Position numbers and translations under genes: made by a program
The notes under the pieces: generated by a model
Seen by the model: only the letters and a program-made list of their open reading frames with translations
Told to the model about the DNA's origin: nothing
Databases searched by the model: none
In this document: one piece after another, positions 31,778 to 41,808 of the stretch
Position numbering within the stretch: position 1 is the first letter of the stretch
Layout of the letters: every line of letters begins with the position of its first letter
Origin: Microbacterium ginsengiterrae
GTDB lineage: Bacteria > Actinomycetota > Actinomycetes > Actinomycetales > Microbacteriaceae
Direction of reading: 5' to 3'
DNA: 64,000 bases
NCBI RefSeq assembly: GCF_014205075.1
Contig: NZ_JACHMU010000001.1
Span: 2,480,001-2,544,000, forward strand

Positions 31778-32538
31778 TGCCCGTCGCACTCATCACCGGC
31801 GCCAGCGCGGGCCTCGGCGAGGAATTCGCCCGGCAGCTCGCCCGACGTGGGGCGGATCTCGTGCTCGTGGCCAGGTCGGCGGAATCGCTCGACGCGCTGG
31901 CGGCGCGACTGCGCGATGAACACGGCGTCGCGGTCGAGACGCTGCCGGCCGACCTCGTCACGGACGACGGGGTGCAGCGGGTCGTCGCCCGTCTGTCGGA
32001 CGGGCAGGATCCGATCGACCTGCTCGTGAACAACGCCGGCTTCGGGCTTCCCCTTCAGTTCGCGGACAACGACATCGAGGACGAGGCGCGCCACCTTCGC
32101 ATCCACGTCGAAGCCCCCATGCGTCTCATGCACGCCGCGCTCGGGAGCATGCGAGGCCGCGGAGGGCGCATCATCAACGTCGCCTCGGTCGCCGGGTTCA
32201 TCTCCCGGTCGACGTACTCCGCCTGCAAGCAGTGGCTGATCGGCTTCAGCCGCTGGGCGAACACCGAGTACGCCGTCGACCGCGTCAGCGTCACGGCGCT
32301 GTGCCCCGGGTTCACCCACACGAGCTTCCACGAACGCATGGGACTGCCGAAGGGCGAAGAAGGCATCCCCGCGATCGCGTGGCTCGATGCCGAGAACGTG
32401 GTGCGAGAAGGCCTCCGTGACGCCGCGCGAGGCAGAGCGGTGTCGATCCCGTCGCTGCGCTACAAGGCCGTCGTCGCGCTGACGAAGGTGCTGCCGCCCT
32501 CTCTCACGGCTCGCGCCGCGCGCCGTGGGCGAGTCTGA
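31777..32538 (+). CDS. Short-chain dehydrogenase/reductase in the thyA-folA operon
   Basis: Classical SDR of 253 residues. The dinucleotide loop TGASAGLG is at residues 7-14, NNAG at 85-88, and the catalytic Ser137, Tyr147 and Lys151 are intact. Arg residues after beta-2 (VARSAESL) suggest NADPH. It shares one base with folA, so it belongs to the folate operon; a pterin- or folate-reducing role (as for PTR1 or FolM) is possible but the sequence does not carry their special motifs. No stop-proximal terminator is evident. Confidence 0.85.
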   Translation: MPVALITGASAGLGEEFARQLARRGADLVLVARSAESLDALAARLRDEHGVAVETLPADLVTDDGVQRVVARLSDGQDPIDLLVNNAGFGLPLQFADNDIEDEARHLRIHVEAPMRLMHAALGSMRGRGGRIINVASVAGFISRSTYSACKQWLIGFSRWANTEYAVDRVSVTALCPGFTHTSFHERMGLPKGEEGIPAIAWLDAENVVREGLRDAARGRAVSIPSLRYKAVVALTKVLPPSLTARAARRGRV

Positions 32539-32574
32539 GCATCCAGGGACGGATGGACGCAGCGGGCGGGGCGA

Positions 32575-33108
32575 TCAGCGGAATCGGCCGAGGTGGATGC
32601 CCGCGTACGCGAGTGCCGCCACCGTCTCCCCGTCGGTGATGCGGCCGTCGGCCACCATCTGCAGCGCCTCGGCGAACGGTACCCACGCCACGTCCTCGAT
32701 GCCCTCGTCGTCATGCGGGGGCTCGCCCGCGGCGCTGAGCCCGCGGGCGAGGAAGACGTGCTCGGGCGCAACAGTGACGCCGTTCAGAGCGTTCATCGTG
32801 CCGATCGCGGTCCAGTGCTCGGCCTGGAGCCCTGTCTCCTCGAGCAGCTCTCGACGGGCCGCGACGAGCGGGTCCTCCCCGTCGGTGCCGCCGGCGGGCA
32901 CCTCGATGGAACGTCCGATCGTGTACCGGTCGAGCGTGATGAGGCAGATGCGCTCGAAGTCGTCCACCGCGACGACGAACACGGCGGGATGACGCAGGGT
33001 GACCACTCCGTAGATCCCGTCTCCCGACGGACCGGTGACGTCGTCCTCCCGCACGGAGATCCACGGGTTCTCGTACACCGTGCGGGATGCGTTCGTCAGC
33101 CAGGCCAT
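32575..33108 (-). CDS. NUDIX hydrolase, ADP-ribose pyrophosphatase-like
   Basis: Hydrolyses nucleoside diphosphates linked to another group, probably ADP-ribose. The 177-residue protein has the Nudix box as PAGGTDGEDPLVAARRELLEETGL: RE and EE residues are intact, but the first spacing is one residue short of the standard G-x5-E. IEVPAGG before the box is typical of ADP-ribose pyrophosphatases. ATG 33108 lies 7 bases after TAGGCT. Divergent from dapA with 56 bases between starts. Confidence 0.87.
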   Translation of the reverse strand: MAWLTNASRTVYENPWISVREDDVTGPSGDGIYGVVTLRHPAVFVVAVDDFERICLITLDRYTIGRSIEVPAGGTDGEDPLVAARRELLEETGLQAEHWTAIGTMNALNGVTVAPEHVFLARGLSAAGEPPHDDEGIEDVAWVPFAEALQMVADGRITDGETVAALAYAGIHLGRFR

Positions 33109-33115
33109 GGACGAG

Positions 33116-33121
33116 AGCCTA
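33116..33121 (-). promoter_or_regulatory. -10 element of a leaderless promoter (NUDIX gene)
   Basis: TAGGCT, CTCGTCC, then ATG 33108. Confidence 0.5.
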
Positions 33122-33151
33122 TCCGGAGAGGTCTGCGGGGGTCGGAACCGA

Positions 33152-33157
33152 TACGCT
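33152..33157 (+). promoter_or_regulatory. -10 element of a leaderless promoter (dapA)
   Basis: TACGCT, GGAGGGC, then ATG 33165. Confidence 0.45.
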
Positions 33158-33164
33158 GGAGGGC

Positions 33165-34142
33165 ATGACGCACTCGGGCAATCCCTTCGGGCAGGTTCTC
33201 GTCGCGCTCGTCACTCCGATGACGGCCGACGGTGAGGTCGACTGGGACGCCACAGAGAAGCACATGGACGATGTCATCACCGCGGGAGCGGACGGCATCG
33301 TCGTCACAGGGACGACGGGGGAGACCTCGACCCTCACCGACCCGGAGAAGCTGCGCCTCGTCGAGGTCGGCAAGTCCGTCGCGGCGGGCAGGGCGAAGAT
33401 CATCACGGGCGGCGGATCCAACGAGACCGCGCACGCGATCGAACTGTACAAGGCCAGCGAGAAGGCCGGCGCCGACGGCATCATGATCGTCACGCCGTAC
33501 TACAACAAGCCCACTCAGGCCGGCATCCTCACGCACTTCCGTCTTGTCGCAGACGCCACCGATCTGCCGGTGATCCTGTACGACATCCCCGGACGCACCG
33601 GCGTGCCGATCAAGTACGAGACGATCCTGCGCCTGGCGAAGCACCCGAACATCCTCGCCGTCAAGGACGCCAAGGGCGACTTCAGTGAGGTCAGCCGCGT
33701 ACTCAACCAGACCGACCTGATGTACTTCTCCGGCGACGACGCCAACGTCCTCCCGCACCTCTCGATCGGCGCCTCCGGCCTCATCGGAGTGACCGCGAAC
33801 ATCACGGCGACGCCGTATCGGACGATCGTGGACGCCGTGAACCGCGGCGACCTCGCGACCGCGACCGCAGAGCACAAGCGCCTCGAGCCGCTCGTTCGCG
33901 CGACCATGACGCACGTGCCGGGTACCGTGTCGGCCAAGTACATCCTCCACGGCCTCGGCCGCATCTCCAGTCCCCGCGTCCGCCTGCCCCTGGTGGGGCC
34001 GGAGGAGTGGGAGGCCGCGCTCATCGAGGACGAGCTCGCGCTGGTCTCCGGTGTGCCCGGTGCTGATTTCTCCAACTTCCGCCCCGACCGCAACGCGGCC
34101 GCGGGCGGCGCGCTGCCGAAGGTGCACGGCACGACGCGCTGA
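33165..34142 (+). CDS. dapA: 4-Hydroxy-tetrahydrodipicolinate synthase
   Basis: Condenses pyruvate with aspartate semialdehyde at the entry to diaminopimelate and lysine synthesis. The 325-residue TIM-barrel has GTTGETSTL, the catalytic Tyr139 in ILYDIPGRT and the Schiff-base Lys167 in LAVKDAKGD. The C-terminus is some 20 residues longer than in E. coli, as usual in actinobacteria. Only 65 bases separate it from the RNase J gene, as in many actinobacteria, so read-through is likely. Confidence 0.96.
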   Translation: MTHSGNPFGQVLVALVTPMTADGEVDWDATEKHMDDVITAGADGIVVTGTTGETSTLTDPEKLRLVEVGKSVAAGRAKIITGGGSNETAHAIELYKASEKAGADGIMIVTPYYNKPTQAGILTHFRLVADATDLPVILYDIPGRTGVPIKYETILRLAKHPNILAVKDAKGDFSEVSRVLNQTDLMYFSGDDANVLPHLSIGASGLIGVTANITATPYRTIVDAVNRGDLATATAEHKRLEPLVRATMTHVPGTVSAKYILHGLGRISSPRVRLPLVGPEEWEAALIEDELALVSGVPGADFSNFRPDRNAAAGGALPKVHGTTR

Positions 34143-34174
34143 GACGACGGGCGCAGAGCGCGCCCACTGCAATA

Positions 34175-34193
34175 CGGACACCGCACGTGTCCG
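34175..34193 (+). promoter_or_regulatory. Hairpin in the leader of the RNase J gene
   Basis: CGGACAC and GTGTCCG (perfect 7-base arms) with loop CGCAC end 3 bases before the GAGGAGA ribosome site. The stem is too short and too close to the start for a normal terminator; it could set message stability or feedback by the nuclease. Confidence 0.45.
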
Positions 34194-34207
34194 ACTGAGG
34201 AGACTGA

Positions 34208-35884
34208 ATGTCCATTCCCATCGCCGTCCCTGAACCGCTCGCGGAGGGAACGCTCCGCGTCATCCCGCTCGGCGGCCTCGGTGAGGTCGGCCGCAACATG
34301 ACCACGTTCGAGTACGACGGCAAGATCCTGATCGTCGACTGCGGCGTGCTCTTCCCTGAGGACCACCAGCCGGGTGTCGACCTCATCCTGCCCGACTTCG
34401 AGCCGATCAAGGATCGCCTGGACGACATCGTCGGCGTCGTGCTCACGCACGGTCACGAGGACCACATCGGAGCCGTCCCGTACCTGCTCCGACTCAAGAG
34501 CGACATCCCGCTGATCGGCTCCGGCCTCACCCTCGCGCTGGTGGAGGCCAAGCTCAAGGAGCACCGGATCAAGCCGTTCACGCTCACGGTGCGCGAGGGT
34601 CAGCAGGAGAAGGTCGGTCCGTTCGATCTCGAGTTCGTCGCCGTCAACCACTCCATCCCCGACGCCCTCGCCGTCGCGATCCGCACCCCCGCCGGCCTCG
34701 TGCTGGCCACCGGCGACTTCAAGATGGATCAGTTGCCGCTCGACGGCCGCATCACCGACCTGCGAGCCTTCTCCCGACTGGGCGAGGAGGGCGTCGACCT
34801 GTTCCTGGTGGACTCCACCAACGCCGACGTCCCCGGCTTCACGCCGACGGAGCGCTCGATCGGGCCGGTTCTCGACCAGGTGATCGCCAAGGCGCAGCGC
34901 CGGGTCATCGTCGCGAGCTTCTCCAGCCACGTCCACCGTGTGCAGCAGGTCCTGGATGCGGCACACGCGAACGGCCGTCGCGTGGCGCTGCTCGGGCGCA
35001 GCATGGTACGCAACATGGGCATCGCGGCCGATCTCGGGTACCTCAAGGTGCCCGAGAACGTGCTCATCGACTACAAGAAGGCCAAGGACCTGCCGGACGA
35101 CCGGATCGTCTACATGTCCACCGGTTCTCAGGGGGAGCCGATGGCGGTGCTCAGCCGCATGGCCAACCTCGACCACGCGATCGAGCCGGGGGAGGGTGAC
35201 ACCGTCATCCTCGCCTCGAGTCTCATCCCCGGCAACGAGAACGCCGTGTACCGCGTGATCGACGGGCTCACGAAGCTCGGCGCGAACGTCGTGCACAAGG
35301 CGAACGCCCGCGTCCACGTCTCCGGTCACGCCGCAGCCGGCGAGCTGCTGTACTGCTACAACATCCTCAAGCCCAAGAACGTCCTCCCCGTCCACGGCGA
35401 GTACCGGCACCTGATGGCGAACGCCAAGCTCGCGCAGGAGACCGGCATCCCGGTCGAGAACACGCTGCTCGCGTCGAACGGCACGATCATCGATCTCAAG
35501 GACGGCCAGGCGCGCGTCGCCGGCCAGTACGACATCGGGTTCGTCTACGTGGACGGGTCGACCGTCGGCGAGATCACGGATGCAGACCTCAAGGACCGTC
35601 GGATCCTCGGCGAGGAGGGCTTCGTCTCGATCATCGTCGTGGTGGATGCCGCCACCGGCCGCATCATCACCGGTCCGGAGATCCACGCGCGCGGCATCGC
35701 CGAGGACGACGCGGTGTTCGACGACGTCGTCCCGAAGATCGTCAACGCGCTCAAGGAGGCCTCCGGCAACGGCGTCCGCGACACCCACGCGCTCTCGCAG
35801 GTCGTGCGACGGACCATCGGGCGCTGGGTGAACCAGAAGCTGCGGCGCCGTCCGATGATCGTCCCGCTCGTGATCGAGGCCTGA
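34208..35884 (+). CDS. rnj: Ribonuclease J
   Basis: Metallo-beta-lactamase nuclease with 5'-to-3' exonuclease and endonuclease activity on RNA, 558 residues. The zinc motif HGHEDH is at residues 81-86; a beta-CASP domain follows (SFSSHVHRVQQV, TGSQGEPMAVLSRM) and the C-terminal RMMBL segment includes HVSGHAAAGEL and VLPVHGEYRHL. ATG 34208 follows GAGGAGACTGA. With PNPase at 23452 the window encodes two main RNA decay enzymes. A leader hairpin precedes the ribosome site. Confidence 0.96.
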   Translation: MSIPIAVPEPLAEGTLRVIPLGGLGEVGRNMTTFEYDGKILIVDCGVLFPEDHQPGVDLILPDFEPIKDRLDDIVGVVLTHGHEDHIGAVPYLLRLKSDIPLIGSGLTLALVEAKLKEHRIKPFTLTVREGQQEKVGPFDLEFVAVNHSIPDALAVAIRTPAGLVLATGDFKMDQLPLDGRITDLRAFSRLGEEGVDLFLVDSTNADVPGFTPTERSIGPVLDQVIAKAQRRVIVASFSSHVHRVQQVLDAAHANGRRVALLGRSMVRNMGIAADLGYLKVPENVLIDYKKAKDLPDDRIVYMSTGSQGEPMAVLSRMANLDHAIEPGEGDTVILASSLIPGNENAVYRVIDGLTKLGANVVHKANARVHVSGHAAAGELLYCYNILKPKNVLPVHGEYRHLMANAKLAQETGIPVENTLLASNGTIIDLKDGQARVAGQYDIGFVYVDGSTVGEITDADLKDRRILGEEGFVSIIVVVDAATGRIITGPEIHARGIAEDDAVFDDVVPKIVNALKEASGNGVRDTHALSQVVRRTIGRWVNQKLRRRPMIVPLVIEA

Positions 35885-35950
35885 CCCGTCCGTACGGCGC
35901 GGATCAGGCGCAAAGCCGCGTCATTGCGCGGCAGTGTCGGGGCCGGAACG

Positions 35951-35956
35951 TAGTCT
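35951..35956 (+). promoter_or_regulatory. -10 element of a leaderless promoter (ftsK)
   Basis: TAGTCT, TTCGGT, then ATG 35963. Confidence 0.5.
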
Positions 35957-35962
35957 TTCGGT

Positions 35963-38701
35963 ATGGCCAGGAGCACCACGAAGACCTCGCGCGCGTCGGA
36001 GAAGTCGTCATCGCGCGCGAAGGCGCAGACGGCCCCGACGAAGAAGATCCCCGCGACGCCGAAGAAGTACATCGACGACGTCGACAAGGCGCCCGTCGCG
36101 GTGCGGATGTGGAACGGGCTCGCCCACGGTGTCGGCGGCCTGTTCCGCGCATTCGGACCCGAGGCGCTCGAGAAGGATCAGCGGCGCGACGGCTTCCCGT
36201 TGCTGCTCGTGATCCTCGCCTGCCTCGGAGCGGTCGACGAGTGGTTCTTCATCGGTAACGAGGTCGCCCAGAACATCAGCGCCTTCACCGTCGGTGGCCT
36301 CATCGGTCGCACGGCGTTCCTCATGCCGGTGCTCCTGCTGTTCCTCGCCGGATGGCTGTTCCGGCACCCCTCGTCCGTCCACGACAACGGCCGGATCGGG
36401 ATCGGCTTCGGGCTCTTCGTGATCTCCATCGCCGGCATATGCCACGTCGCAGGCGGCCAGCCGGAACCGAGGGAGGGCATGCCCGCCCTGAGCGCGGCCG
36501 GTGGCCTGTTCGGGTGGATGCTCGGTCAACCCCTCACGTACCTCACCGATGTCGTCGCCTACATCGTGCTCGGACTGCTCGCCGCGCTGAGCATCCTCAT
36601 CATCACCAAGACCCCGCCGAACCGGATCGGTGCGCGCCTCGGCGACCTCTACGCCTGGATGTTCGGCGCCGAGCGCCCCGTCCCCGCGGCCGAGGCTCCC
36701 GTCGAGGAGACTCCGGCCGATGAGGCAGACGATTCGCTGCCCTGGTGGCGTCGCAACAAGACGGGCCGTGAGGAGGATCCCGATGAGGGGATCGGTTCGC
36801 AGGACCTCACCGAACTCCTCACTCCGAACGACGATGCGGTGGACAACACCGCGTACGACCAGGCCGTCATCCTCGCCGACCCCTCCGATGCAGCCACCGA
36901 GGTCCTCACCGATGTCGAGGGCGTCATGGCCGGCCTCGGCGCTCGCGGGAACACCGGGTTGCTCGACGACTCGGGCGACACCGGCGAGCAGCCGGAGCTT
37001 CCCGGTCTCTCCGGCTTCGGCACCGACGGGCCGGGGGAGCGGGGCCTGCAGGCACCGAGCACTCCCTATGTGCTCCCGTCGCCCGGTGTGCTGAGTGAGG
37101 GCCCGCCGTCCGTCGCACGTTCCGAGGCGAACGACCGGATCGTCGAACAGATCACGAGCGTGCTGAGCCAGTTCAAGGTCGACGCCAAGGTCACCGGGTT
37201 CTCCCGCGGGCCGACGGTGACGCAGTACGAGGTCGAGGTCGGCCACGGCGTCAAGGTCGAGAAGATCACGCAGCTCAGCAACAACATCGCCTATGCGGTC
37301 GCGTCCAATGACGTGCGCATCCTCTCGCCGATCCCCGGCAAGAGCGCGATCGGAATCGAGATCCCCAACACGGACCGCGAGACGGTCGCCCTCGGCGACG
37401 TGCTCCGCTCCGCTGCGGCGCACAAGAGCACCCACCCGCTCACGGTCGGTGTGGGCAAGGACGTCGGCGGCAACTTCGTCGTCGCGAACCTCGCGAAGAT
37501 GCCCCACCTGCTCGTCGCGGGTTCCACCGGCTCCGGTAAGTCGAGCTTCGTGAACTCGATGATCACGAGCCTGCTCATGCGGGCGCGCCCTTCGGACGTG
37601 CGCATGGTGCTCATCGACCCCAAGCGCGTCGAGCTGACCAGTTACGCCGGTGTCCCGCACCTGATCACGCCGATCATCACCAACCCGAAGAAGGCAGCCG
37701 AGGCGCTGCAGTGGGTGGTGAAGGAGATGGACATGCGGTACGACGACCTCGCGTCGTTCGGCTTCCGTCACATCGATGACTTCAACAAGGCGGTGCGCGC
37801 CGGCGAGGTGGAGGTGCCCGTCGGCAGCGAACGCGTCCTCAAGCCGTACCCGTACCTGCTCGTCGTCGTCGACGAGCTCGCCGACCTCATGATGGTCGCC
37901 CCGCGCGATGTCGAGGACTCGATCGTCCGCATCACCCAGCTCGCCCGCGCCTCCGGCATCCACCTCGTGCTGGCGACGCAGCGACCCAGCGTCGACGTCG
38001 TCACCGGTCTCATCAAGGCCAACGTCCCGTCGCGGCTCGCGTTCGCCGTGACGAGCGTCACCGACAGTCGCGTGATCCTCGACGCGCCGGGCGCGGACAA
38101 GCTCATCGGTCAGGGCGACGCCCTGTTCTCGCCCATGGGGTCCTCGAAGCCCTTCCGCCTGCAGGGCGCGTGGGTCGAGGAGAGCGAGATCGACGCCGTG
38201 GTCAAGCACGTGACGGCTCAGGCGCGGCCGGAATACCGCCCGGACGTCCAGGAGGCGCTGGATCCGGCGAAGAAGAAGGAGGTCGACGAGGACATCGGTG
38301 ACGATCTCGAGGTGCTGCTGGCGGCCGCCGAGCTCGTCGTCTCCTCGCAGTTCGGTTCCACCTCGATGCTGCAGCGCAAGCTGCGGGTCGGCTTCGCGAA
38401 GGCCGGACGCCTCATGGACCTGCTCGAATCGCGCGAGATCGTCGGACCATCGGAGGGCTCGAAGGCCCGTGACGTGCTGGTGACCGCCGAACAACTCCCG
38501 GCCGTGATGGCCAAGCTCCGCGGCGAGGATGTTCCGGCCGCCCCGGCACCGTCCGCTGCACCGGCGGCAGCCGCTCATGCCGCACCTCCGGCGTCGGTCG
38601 ACTACGGCCGCGACCCGATCGAGGCGCAGTTCGACGGGCTCCCCGTTGTCGACGACGGTGAGGGCGACGAAGACGCCTGGGGCCTGACGGGACGCGACTG
38701 A
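35963..38701 (+). CDS. ftsK: DNA translocase FtsK/SpoIIIE
   Basis: Septum-bound motor that pumps chromosomal DNA during division and directs dimer resolution, 912 residues. Lys-rich N-terminus, four membrane helices between about residues 65 and 215, an acidic low-complexity linker (about 235-370), then the motor: Walker [11 protein letters not shown] at about 519-528, Walker [12 protein letters not shown] and [26 protein letters not shown]. The gamma winged-helix that reads KOPS follows ([29 protein letters not shown]). Start ATG 35963 has TAGTCT 6 bases upstream. It overlaps pgsA by one base. Confidence 0.97.
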   Translation: MARSTTKTSRASEKSSSRAKAQTAPTKKIPATPKKYIDDVDKAPVAVRMWNGLAHGVGGLFRAFGPEALEKDQRRDGFPLLLVILACLGAVDEWFFIGNEVAQNISAFTVGGLIGRTAFLMPVLLLFLAGWLFRHPSSVHDNGRIGIGFGLFVISIAGICHVAGGQPEPREGMPALSAAGGLFGWMLGQPLTYLTDVVAYIVLGLLAALSILIITKTPPNRIGARLGDLYAWMFGAERPVPAAEAPVEETPADEADDSLPWWRRNKTGREEDPDEGIGSQDLTELLTPNDDAVDNTAYDQAVILADPSDAATEVLTDVEGVMAGLGARGNTGLLDDSGDTGEQPELPGLSGFGTDGPGERGLQAPSTPYVLPSPGVLSEGPPSVARSEANDRIVEQITSVLSQFKVDAKVTGFSRGPTVTQYEVEVGHGVKVEKITQLSNNIAYAVASNDVRILSPIPGKSAIGIEIPNTDRETVALGDVLRSAAAHKSTHPLTVGVGKDVGGNFVVANLAKMPHLLVAGSTGSGKSSFVNSMITSLLMRARPSDVRMVLIDPKRVELTSYAGVPHLITPIITNPKKAAEALQWVVKEMDMRYDDLASFGFRHIDDFNKAVRAGEVEVPVGSERVLKPYPYLLVVVDELADLMMVAPRDVEDSIVRITQLARASGIHLVLATQRPSVDVVTGLIKANVPSRLAFAVTSVTDSRVILDAPGADKLIGQGDALFSPMGSSKPFRLQGAWVEESEIDAVVKHVTAQARPEYRPDVQEALDPAKKKEVDEDIGDDLEVLLAAAELVVSSQFGSTSMLQRKLRVGFAKAGRLMDLLESREIVGPSEGSKARDVLVTAEQLPAVMAKLRGEDVPAAPAPSAAPAAAAHAAPPASVDYGRDPIEAQFDGLPVVDDGEGDEDAWGLTGRD

Positions 38702-39279
38702 TGGCGATTCCTCGGCAGCTGCCCAACGCGATCACGATCGCCCGCATTCCGCTCGCGGTCGTCTTCTTCATCCTCCTCCTGCTGGGCGGAACCCACGGTC
38801 TCGACGACATCGTGATCCGGTGGGTCGCCGGCGCGCTGTTCGTGTTGGCGATCTCGACGGACTGGGTCGACGGATACCTCGCTCGCCGTTATGACATCGT
38901 CAGCGACTTCGGCAAGCTCTGGGATCCGATCGCCGACAAGCTCCTCACCGGCGCCGGATTCGTCGGGCTCGCCATCCTCGGTGAGTGGCCGTGGTGGGTC
39001 GTCATCATCATCCTGCTGCGCGAGTGGGGGATCACCGTCCACCGGTTCATGGTCGCGAGCGATCACATCGTCGCCGCCGCATGGATGGGCAAGGTGAAGA
39101 CCGCGTTCCAGGCCGTCGCCCTCGGCTGGTGGTTGCTGCCGCTGCATGAGCTCATCGGCATGGACTGGTGGACCGGCATCGGCCTCGTCCTCATGTACGC
39201 GACCCTCGTCCTCACGGTCGCGAGCGGCATCGATTACGTCGTGTCCCAGGTCCGGGGCGCGCGGGCCGAACGGCGATGA
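38701..39279 (+). CDS. pgsA: CDP-diacylglycerol--glycerol-3-phosphate 3-phosphatidyltransferase
   Basis: Membrane enzyme of phosphatidylglycerol synthesis, 192 residues with about five helices. The CDP-alcohol phosphotransferase motif is complete: DWVDGYLARR, then the Gly in SDFG and the paired Asp in WDPIADK. N-terminal PNAITIARIP is the usual first helix start. It begins one base inside ftsK (TGATG) and its stop overlaps the cinA-like gene by 4 bases. The ftsK-pgsA-cinA order is common in actinobacteria. Confidence 0.95.
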   Translation: MAIPRQLPNAITIARIPLAVVFFILLLLGGTHGLDDIVIRWVAGALFVLAISTDWVDGYLARRYDIVSDFGKLWDPIADKLLTGAGFVGLAILGEWPWWVVIIILLREWGITVHRFMVASDHIVAAAWMGKVKTAFQAVALGWWLLPLHELIGMDWWTGIGLVLMYATLVLTVASGIDYVVSQVRGARAERR

Positions 39280-39758
39280 GCACGGCAGCCGAGTTGGTCG
39301 CCGCGCTCGCCTCGCGGGGTTGGACTCTCGGGGTCGCGGAGTCGTTGACCGGCGGCGCACTGACGGCGGCTGTGGTGTCCGTGCCGGGAGCCTCGCAGGT
39401 CCTGCTCGGCGGAGTCGTCGCATACGCCACACCGGTGAAGCACTCGGTACTCGGCGTGGACGCTGCGCTTCTGGAGGCCCGCGGTCCCGTGGATCCGGAC
39501 GTCGCCACGCAGATGGCCGACGGTGTGCGCGCCGCCGTCGCGGTCGACGAACGCCCGGCCGATGTGGGACTGTCCACGACGGGCATCGCCGGCCCGGACT
39601 CCCCGGACGGGCAGCCGGTCGGCACCGTGCACATCGGTGTCGCCACGCCTGCGGGGACGCGGACGCGCGCCTACCTCTTCCAGGGAGACCGGTCGGCCGT
39701 GCGGGCGCAGTCGGTGGATGCTGCGATCGAGCTCGCGCTCTCTGTGCTCGGGGAATAG
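39276..39758 (+). CDS. CinA C-terminal domain protein (nicotinamide-nucleotide amidase-like)
   Basis: Short CinA-type protein of 160 residues containing only the amidase domain (PncC type), which deamidates NMN to NaMN in NAD salvage. VAESLTGGALTAAVVSVPGASQVLLGGVVAY and GIAGPDSPDGQPVGTVHIG are the conserved blocks; the N-terminal MoCF-like domain of long CinA is absent. Start ATG 39276 overlaps the pgsA stop. Last gene of the ftsK operon before clgR. Confidence 0.9.
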   Translation: MSTAAELVAALASRGWTLGVAESLTGGALTAAVVSVPGASQVLLGGVVAYATPVKHSVLGVDAALLEARGPVDPDVATQMADGVRAAVAVDERPADVGLSTTGIAGPDSPDGQPVGTVHIGVATPAGTRTRAYLFQGDRSAVRAQSVDAAIELALSVLGE

Positions 39759-39845
39759 GGGCAGGTGCGCCCGCGTTGTCATCTTTGTGTCGTTCTCAAC
39801 GAAACCACAGCGTAAGACGGTAGCGTTTCCGGTGTCGTGTCGCGT

Positions 39846-39851
39846 TAGACT
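39846..39851 (+). promoter_or_regulatory. Likely -10 element of clgR
   Basis: TAGACT predicts a start near 39858 and a 45-base leader with the AGGAGG site at 39890-39896. Confidence 0.45.
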
Positions 39852-39902
39852 GGCGATCCGTTCGGAGGAGACTTCGATCTGGGGAATGGAGAGGAGGTTC
39901 CG

Positions 39903-40211
39903 ATGATTCTTGTACGACAGGAAATCGGCGATGTGCTGAGGAACTTCCGCCTGCAGAAGGGTCGCACTCTCCGGCAGGTCGCGAGTAAAGCGTCGGTGGC
40001 GCTCGGATACCTCAGCGAAGTCGAGCGTGGCCAGAAGGAGGCCTCCAGCGAGATCCTCGCTTCGGTGGCCGAGGCACTCGATGTCCCCATCTCCCGGATC
40101 ATGCGCGAGGTCGGTGACCGCATCTCTGTGCTCGAGGGCATGCAGGTGTTCCCCGATGTGGTGCCGGACGATCTCGTCGCCTCGGTCGAGCCCGAGCTCT
40201 CGCTGCACTGA
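39903..40211 (+). CDS. clgR: XRE-family regulator ClgR
   Basis: Activator of clp protease and stress genes in actinobacteria, 102 residues. The helix-turn-helix runs from about residue 15 to 60: RLQKGRTLRQVASKASVALGYLSEVERGQKEASSEIL, matching ClgR closely. The C-terminus ELSLH lacks the LAA-type end by which ClpP degrades ClgR in some species. ATG 39903 follows GAGAGGAGG. Its place between cinA and recA is conserved. Confidence 0.92.
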   Translation: MILVRQEIGDVLRNFRLQKGRTLRQVASKASVALGYLSEVERGQKEASSEILASVAEALDVPISRIMREVGDRISVLEGMQVFPDVVPDDLVASVEPELSLH

Positions 40212-40233
40212 CGCGCCCTACGGCTGACAGCGG

Positions 40234-40458
40234 ATGCGACGCAGTGAGTTCCTTCGCGCCGTCGAAGATGAGTTCGGACCCCGTGCCATCGCATTGATGG
40301 ACGATCTCGTGCTGTCCGCCGTCGGCGGTCGGACTGCATCCGAGGCCCTCCGGTCAGGCGTGCCGCCGCGCGACATCTGGACTGCGCTGTGTGAGGAGAC
40401 GGACGTGCCGGCGGAGCGCCGTTACGGTGTCGGCCGCCTGGAACCTCGTCGCCACTGA
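40234..40458 (+). CDS. DUF3046 protein
   Basis: Small conserved protein of 74 residues, family DUF3046, always near recA in actinobacteria. [34 protein letters not shown] and [17 protein letters not shown] are typical. It follows clgR by 22 bases, so is probably in the same transcript. The function is unknown; the single Cys in LCEE is often kept. Confidence 0.9.
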   Translation: MRRSEFLRAVEDEFGPRAIALMDDLVLSAVGGRTASEALRSGVPPRDIWTALCEETDVPAERRYGVGRLEPRRH

Positions 40459-40493
40459 AGGCCCTGCCGTCGCGACGCGCGGGCGGCGTGTCG

Positions 40494-40509
40494 TCGAATA
40501 TGTGTTCGA
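40494..40509. promoter_or_regulatory. LexA (SOS) box of recA
   Basis: TCGAATATGTGTTCGA matches the actinobacterial consensus TCGAAC-N4-GTTCGA with one mismatch (T for C at base 6). It overlaps the -35 position of the recA promoter. Confidence 0.85.
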
Positions 40510-40517
40510 AAAGGGCG

Positions 40518-40523
40518 TATCGT
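40518..40523 (+). promoter_or_regulatory. -10 element of recA
   Basis: TATCGT predicts a transcript start near 40530 and a leader of about 175 bases, much longer than for other genes in the window. Confidence 0.5.
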
Positions 40524-40705
40524 TCTGCACAAGTGGTTTCGAGTGTCTGTCATCCACGGTTCGTCGCGTCTCTGATCCGATGTCGGAGGCCCCTCGTACG
40601 GTGATTCCAGGCATACAAGCCATACGCCTTGTCGGAGAGATCGCCCAGCCGGAGCGACCGCGACAGCCTACAGGCGGCACCACGCGAACACATGAGGAGC
40701 ACGTC

Positions 40706-41763
<1,058 letters not shown>

Positions 41764-41764
<1 letters not shown>

Positions 41765-41808
41765 TGACTGTGCAGCGCCCTCCGATCGGTGGAGTGAGCC
41801 ATGAGTGA
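41764..41808 (+). CDS. Possible 14-residue linking ORF between recA and recX
   Basis: An ATG sharing the last base of the recA stop opens a frame of 14 codons (MTVQRPPIGGVSHE) that ends 8 bases inside recX. It would let ribosomes leaving recA pass to the recX start. No homologue is known to me; it may be chance. Confidence 0.25.

Noticed and set aside
33515..35788. A 757-codon open frame antisense to dapA and rnj
   Set aside because: Same GC artefact; spans two confirmed genes and has no recognisable domain.
36008..38578. An 856-codon open frame antisense to ftsK
   Set aside because: Low-complexity Arg/Asp/Gly-rich translation with no family likeness, while ftsK on the other strand is complete.
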